In this document: piece by piece, positions 60,988-64,000 of the stretch
Layout: every line of letters begins with the position of its first letter
Numbering within the stretch: the stretch's first letter is position 1
Assembly (NCBI RefSeq): GCF_000013365.1
Contig: NC_007778.1
Coordinates: 4,154,001-4,218,000 of the forward strand
Source of the DNA: Rhodopseudomonas palustris HaA2
Lineage (GTDB): Bacteria; Pseudomonadota; Alphaproteobacteria; Rhizobiales; Xanthobacteraceae
Length of the DNA: 64,000 nt
Direction: 5' to 3'
Notes under the pieces: model-generated
Told to the model about the DNA's origin: nothing
Seen by the model: only the letters and a program-made list of their open reading frames with translations
Databases searched by the model: none
Translations under genes and position numbers: made by a program

Positions 60988-62205
60988 TCAGGCGGCGGAG
61001 CGGATCGCGCTGAAATGGTGCGGCGGCGGCGCCGACGACAGCGCCTCGATCAGCCCCTGCATCGAGGTCAAGTTATGCACCGGGCGGAATTCGTCAACGT
61101 GCGGCAGCATCATTTTAATGCCCTGCGCGCGCGGTTCGAAGCCGCCGAACCGCAGCAGAGGATTGAGCCAGATCAGCCGCCGGCAGGAGCGATGCAACCG
61201 GTCCATCTCGAACGCCAGCTTGGAGTCCGCCTCGCGCTCGAGCCCGTCCGAAATCAGCAGCACGATCGCGCCCTGCCCGAGCACGCGGCGCGCCCACAGC
61301 TTGTTGAAGCCGTGCAGCGAGGTCGCGATCCGCGTCCCGCCGGCCCAGTCCTCGACCGACGAGGTGCAGCTCGCCAGCGCCTCATCCGGATCGCGCGCCC
61401 GCAGCGCGCGGGTGACGTTGGTCAGCCGCGTGCCGAACAGGAAGGTCGAGACGCGCTTGCGGTCGTCGGTGATGGCGTGGAGGAAATGCAGGAACAGCCG
61501 CGTGTACTCGCTCATCGAGCCGGAGATATCCAGGAGCGCCACGATCGGCGCCGGCTTGTCGATCAGCCCGAGCTTGCGAATATCGACGATGTCGCCACCG
61601 GTGCGGAGCGACGCGCGCAGCGTGCGGCGCAGATCGAGCTTGAGGCCGCGCTTGTCCGGGCGGACGCGGCGGGTGCGCAATTCCGCCTGCGGCAGGCGCA
61701 TCCGCGCGATCGACCGCGTCACCTCGGCGATCTCCGCCGCGCTCATCTGGGCGAAGTCCTTCTTCTGCAGGATCTCCTTGTCGGACACCGCGAGTCGCAC
61801 TTCCTGCTCTTCGGCGGCGGGGAAATCGCGCGTGGTGGACGGCGCCATCGCTTCCTGCACGCGGCGCGAGGCGGGCGGCGGCTTCTTCTTGGCGTGATCG
61901 GGCAGCGGGATCGAATCCAGCATGTGCTGCCATTCTTCGGCGGCGCGGAAGAACAGTGCGAACGCCTGCGCGAAAATCAGCGCGTGCTCGCGACGCTTGA
62001 CGAAGATCGCCTCCAGCGTGGCGTAGAGATCGGCGCGGTTGCCGATGTCGATGAGCTGCAACGCCTCCAGCGCATCGATCACCGCGCCCGGCCCGACCGG
62101 CAGGCCGGCCGCGCGCAGCGCGCGGGCGAAGCCGACGATGTTGTCGGCCATCTTGCCGGTCGGCGGGTTGAGGTGATCCATCGCGGTCATCGGGTTACGC
62201 TGCAT
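60988..62205 (-). CDS. coxE: CoxE-like VWA-domain protein
   Basis: 405 aa of the VWA_CoxE family. The von Willebrand A domain in the second half has the MIDAS motif DISGSMSEY, with later TSLHGFN and ISDGLE positions. In Oligotropha, CoxE acts with the AAA protein CoxD to build the CuSMoO2 centre of CO dehydrogenase. The start could be M1, M6 or M9. Follows coxD after a 318-bp repeat-filled gap. Confidence 0.9.
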   Translation of the reverse strand: MQRNPMTAMDHLNPPTGKMADNIVGFARALRAAGLPVGPGAVIDALEALQLIDIGNRADLYATLEAIFVKRREHALIFAQAFALFFRAAEEWQHMLDSIPLPDHAKKKPPPASRRVQEAMAPSTTRDFPAAEEQEVRLAVSDKEILQKKDFAQMSAAEIAEVTRSIARMRLPQAELRTRRVRPDKRGLKLDLRRTLRASLRTGGDIVDIRKLGLIDKPAPIVALLDISGSMSEYTRLFLHFLHAITDDRKRVSTFLFGTRLTNVTRALRARDPDEALASCTSSVEDWAGGTRIATSLHGFNKLWARRVLGQGAIVLLISDGLEREADSKLAFEMDRLHRSCRRLIWLNPLLRFGGFEPRAQGIKMMLPHVDEFRPVHNLTSMQGLIEALSSAPPPHHFSAIRSAA

Positions 62206-62227
62206 CTGCTGACAACCTATCGACCAG

Positions 62228-62326
62228 TCATTCCGGGGCGCGCCGAAGGCGCGAACCCGGAATCACATCGTCAATGCCCGTTTCAGATTCCGGGTTCGCG
62301 AGCTGCGCTCGCGCCCCGGAATGACA
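62228..62326. repeat. Dispersed inverted repeat, family 2
   Basis: Arms GTCATTCCGGGGCGCG ... CGAACCCGGAATC (62228-62263) and GATTCCGGGTTCGCG ... CGCCCCGGAATGAC (62286-62326) are near-complementary. Same family as 25504-25623. Confidence 0.85.
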
Positions 62327-62370
62327 AACTCATAGTCGGTCTCACAACCTTGCCGCTCGCACGGTCTGCT

Positions 62371-62471
62371 CCCTCTCCCGCTTGCGGGAGAGGGCTGCGT
62401 GAGGGCGACGCGAGCACAGTGCCCGTTGCTCCCCCACCCCAACCCTCCCCCGCAAGAGCGGGAGAGGGAGC
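62371..62471. repeat. Dispersed inverted repeat, family 4
   Basis: CCCTCTCCCGCTTGCGGGAG followed by AGGGCTGCG at the left and CGCAAGAGCGGGAGAGGGAG at the right, an inner hairpin in the left arm and a longer inverted pairing between the two. A CTCTCCCGC-type intergenic repeat known in many alphaproteobacteria. Confidence 0.75.
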
Positions 62472-62523
62472 GCGCTGCCGATGCGGCGGAGGCCGAGCCA
62501 CACAACAAACGCAGAGATTCTGA

Positions 62524-63432
62524 CTACGTCTCTTCGGTCGCTTCCTTCAGGACCTTCTGCAGCGTGTCGCCCTGCATCCTTGTGATGTCGTCCTGGTACT
62601 TCAGCAGCGCGCCGAGCGTGTCGCCGACGACTTCGGCGGTGAGCGCGCGGGCGTCGAGTTCGGTCAGCGCAGTCGCCCAGTCGAGCGTCTCGGCGACGCC
62701 GGGTGATTTGTAGAAATCCTGTGCACGCAGCGCCTGCACGAAGTTCACCACCTGCTGCGACAGCTTCGCGGAGATCCCGGGCACGCGCGACTTGACGATC
62801 GCCAGCTCGCGCTGAGCGTTCGGATAGTCGACCCAGTGATACAGGCAGCGCCGCTTCAGCGCGTCGTGGATTTCGCGGGTGCGGTTGGAGGTGACGATGA
62901 CGATCGGCGGCTGCGGCGCCTTGATGGTGCCGAATTCCGGGATCGTCACCTGATAGTCGCTCAGCACTTCGAGCAGATACGCCTCGAAGGCTTCGTCGGC
63001 GCGGTCGAGTTCATCGATCAGCAGCACCGGGGCGCCCGCCATGTCGGGCTCCAGCGCCTGCAGCAGCGGCCGCTTGATGAGATAATGCTCGGAGAAGATG
63101 TCGCTGGAGAGCTGCGCACGATCGGTGTCGCCGGCGGCCTCCGCGAGCCGGATCGCGATCATCTGCGCCGATGAGTTCCACTCATAGACCGCTGACGAAA
63201 CGTCGAGGCCCTCGTAGCACTGCAGCCGGATCAGCCGGCGGCCGAGCGCGGCCGAAAGTACCTTGGCGATCTCGGTCTTGCCGACGCCGGCCTCGCCTTC
63301 GAGAAACAGCGGCCGGTTCATCCGCAGCGCCAGGAACACCACCGTCGCCAGCGCCCGCTCGGCGAGATAGCCGCGGCTCGTCAGCATTGCGAGCGTCGCG
63401 TCGACCGATGCGGGAGGCGCCGTGACGCTCAT
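62524..63432 (-). CDS. coxD: CoxD-like MoxR-family AAA+ ATPase
   Basis: 302 aa. Walker A GEAGVGKTE, Walker B VLLIDELDRAD, sensor 1 VIVTSNRTRE, and RRCLYHWVDYPN typical of CoxD/MoxR. It is a chaperone-like ATPase that with CoxE assembles the active site of aerobic CO dehydrogenase-type enzymes. It starts 47 nt after the coxM stop. Confidence 0.92.
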   Translation of the reverse strand: MSVTAPPASVDATLAMLTSRGYLAERALATVVFLALRMNRPLFLEGEAGVGKTEIAKVLSAALGRRLIRLQCYEGLDVSSAVYEWNSSAQMIAIRLAEAAGDTDRAQLSSDIFSEHYLIKRPLLQALEPDMAGAPVLLIDELDRADEAFEAYLLEVLSDYQVTIPEFGTIKAPQPPIVIVTSNRTREIHDALKRRCLYHWVDYPNAQRELAIVKSRVPGISAKLSQQVVNFVQALRAQDFYKSPGVAETLDWATALTELDARALTAEVVGDTLGALLKYQDDITRMQGDTLQKVLKEATEET

Positions 63433-63479
63433 GGGGTAGCACTCATGGGGTGACGCTCATGGGCGGACCGATCGCAAGG

Positions 63480-64000
63480 TCACGCCTTGCCGTTGGCGGC
63501 ATCGACCGCGCGCTTGGCCAGCACGCCGATCAGATGCGCGCGATATTCGGCGCTGCCGTGCAGATCGCTGTTGAGCCCGTCATGCGGGACATGGATGCCG
63601 TCGAGCGACTTCGAATTGAACCGCGCCTTCAGCGCCTCCTCGAAGGCGGTGACGCGGAATACGCCGTCCGAACCGGCGCCGGTGACCGCGACGCCGACAT
63701 CCGACGGACGCCGGGCGACGAACACGCCGACCAGCGCGTAGCGCGAGGCCTGGTTGCGGAATTTGACGTAGGCGGCCTTCTTCGGCAGCGGAAACTGCAC
63801 CTTGACGATGATCTCGTCCGGCTCCAGCGCGGTGGTGAACAGGCCCTGGAAGAACTCCTCCGGCTTCAGCTTGCGCTTGTTGGTGACGATGGTGGCGCCG
63901 AGCGCCATCACCGCCGCCGGATAGTCGGCGGTCGGATCGTTGTTGGCGAGCGAGCCGCCGATTGTGCCCTTGTGGCGCACCGCGGGATCGCCGATCAGCG
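63480..64000 (-). CDS. coxM: CO dehydrogenase-type FAD subunit CoxM, C-terminal part (partial)
   Basis: The 5' part lies beyond the right edge. The visible part (173 codons) contains DPAVRHKGTIGGSLANNDPT, the FAD-binding signature of medium subunits of xanthine dehydrogenase/CO dehydrogenase enzymes, and the CO_deh_flav_C region with RRPSDVGVAV. It passes electrons from the iron-sulfur subunit to the quinone or NAD acceptor. Since D and E follow M directly, the small and large subunits must be further right, an SLM order that suggests a form II-type enzyme. Confidence 0.9.
   Translation of the reverse strand, partial: LIGDPAVRHKGTIGGSLANNDPTADYPAAVMALGATIVTNKRKLKPEEFFQGLFTTALEPDEIIVKVQFPLPKKAAYVKFRNQASRYALVGVFVARRPSDVGVAVTGAGSDGVFRVTAFEEALKARFNSKSLDGIHVPHDGLNSDLHGSAEYRAHLIGVLAKRAVDAANGKA

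Larger units (their letters stand above)
62206..62523. other. Repeat-filled gap between coxD and coxE
   Basis: 318 bp without a gene. It holds a family 2 hairpin and a second hairpin element back to back. Both are listed separately. Nothing else was seen. Confidence 0.75.

Noticed and set aside
1-64000. tRNA, rRNA, prophage or insertion-sequence content
   Set aside because: No cloverleaf-like tRNA, rRNA segment, transposase or phage gene was recognised on reading the window; small RNAs cannot be excluded by eye.

Overview
The window is high-GC alphaproteobacterial DNA that fits Rhodopseudomonas palustris, most likely strain HaA2 or a very close relative. The ferredoxin at 13 kb has the CXXHXXC...CP motif, with His17 and Glu61 in the numbering reported for HaPuxC (RPB3630). 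The reductase at 43 kb matches the palustrisredoxin reductase PuR/HaPuR (RPB3656) as I remember it. There are exactly 26 gene steps between the two, which equals the difference of the published locus numbers. The identity is inferred from memory and not from a search. Hairpin repeats typical of Rhodopseudomonas/Bradyrhizobium genomes support it. No rRNA, tRNA, CRISPR array, insertion sequence or prophage was seen.

Layout. 0-6.6 kb: a LysR-centred catabolic island. A DUF1445 protein and a branched-chain-type ABC importer lie on the minus strand; LysR, an M20 carbamoylase/amidohydrolase and a 2-hydroxyacid dehydrogenase lie on the plus strand. 6.7-12.9 kb: single genes (membrane protein with a cationic tail, tartrate/malate dehydrogenase, GH1 glucosidase, SbmA/BacA-like transporter, amidase). 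13-16.6 kb: a HaPuxC-type ferredoxin, a CYP194-like P450, a molybdopterin oxidoreductase and an alpha/beta-hydrolase-OsmC fusion. 16.6-25.5 kb: aerobic phenylacetate catabolism (paaK, paaI, paaZ, paaABCDE and a TetR regulator), with a shared operator-like sequence in both divergent promoter regions. The later beta-oxidation genes are absent here.

25.7-31.1 kb: a phasin with PhaR-like dyads, then a tight operon of DUF6489-type protein, lipase-like hydrolase, CYP102 self-sufficient P450 and PhaE-like coiled-coil protein. This is the best candidate for an undescribed system. 31.2-43.9 kb: D-amino-acid dehydrogenase, a TetR-MFP-RND efflux operon with its operator, a third P450, a double-VOC protein, a PfkB kinase, a methyltransferase of atypical base use, and the P450 reductase.

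44-52.3 kb: two envelope glycosyltransferases, a DUF72 protein, an AraC regulator, a short trimeric autotransporter adhesin, BcsS and unknown secreted proteins. 52.5-57.8 kb: a TetR-HlyD-ABC exporter operon ending in a class III adenylate cyclase, then a small membrane protein. 57.8-64 kb: a DUF4189 protein and the downstream part of a cox-type molybdenum hydroxylase operon (coxM partial, coxD, coxE, two XdhC-family halves and a MoeA-like/MobA-like fusion).
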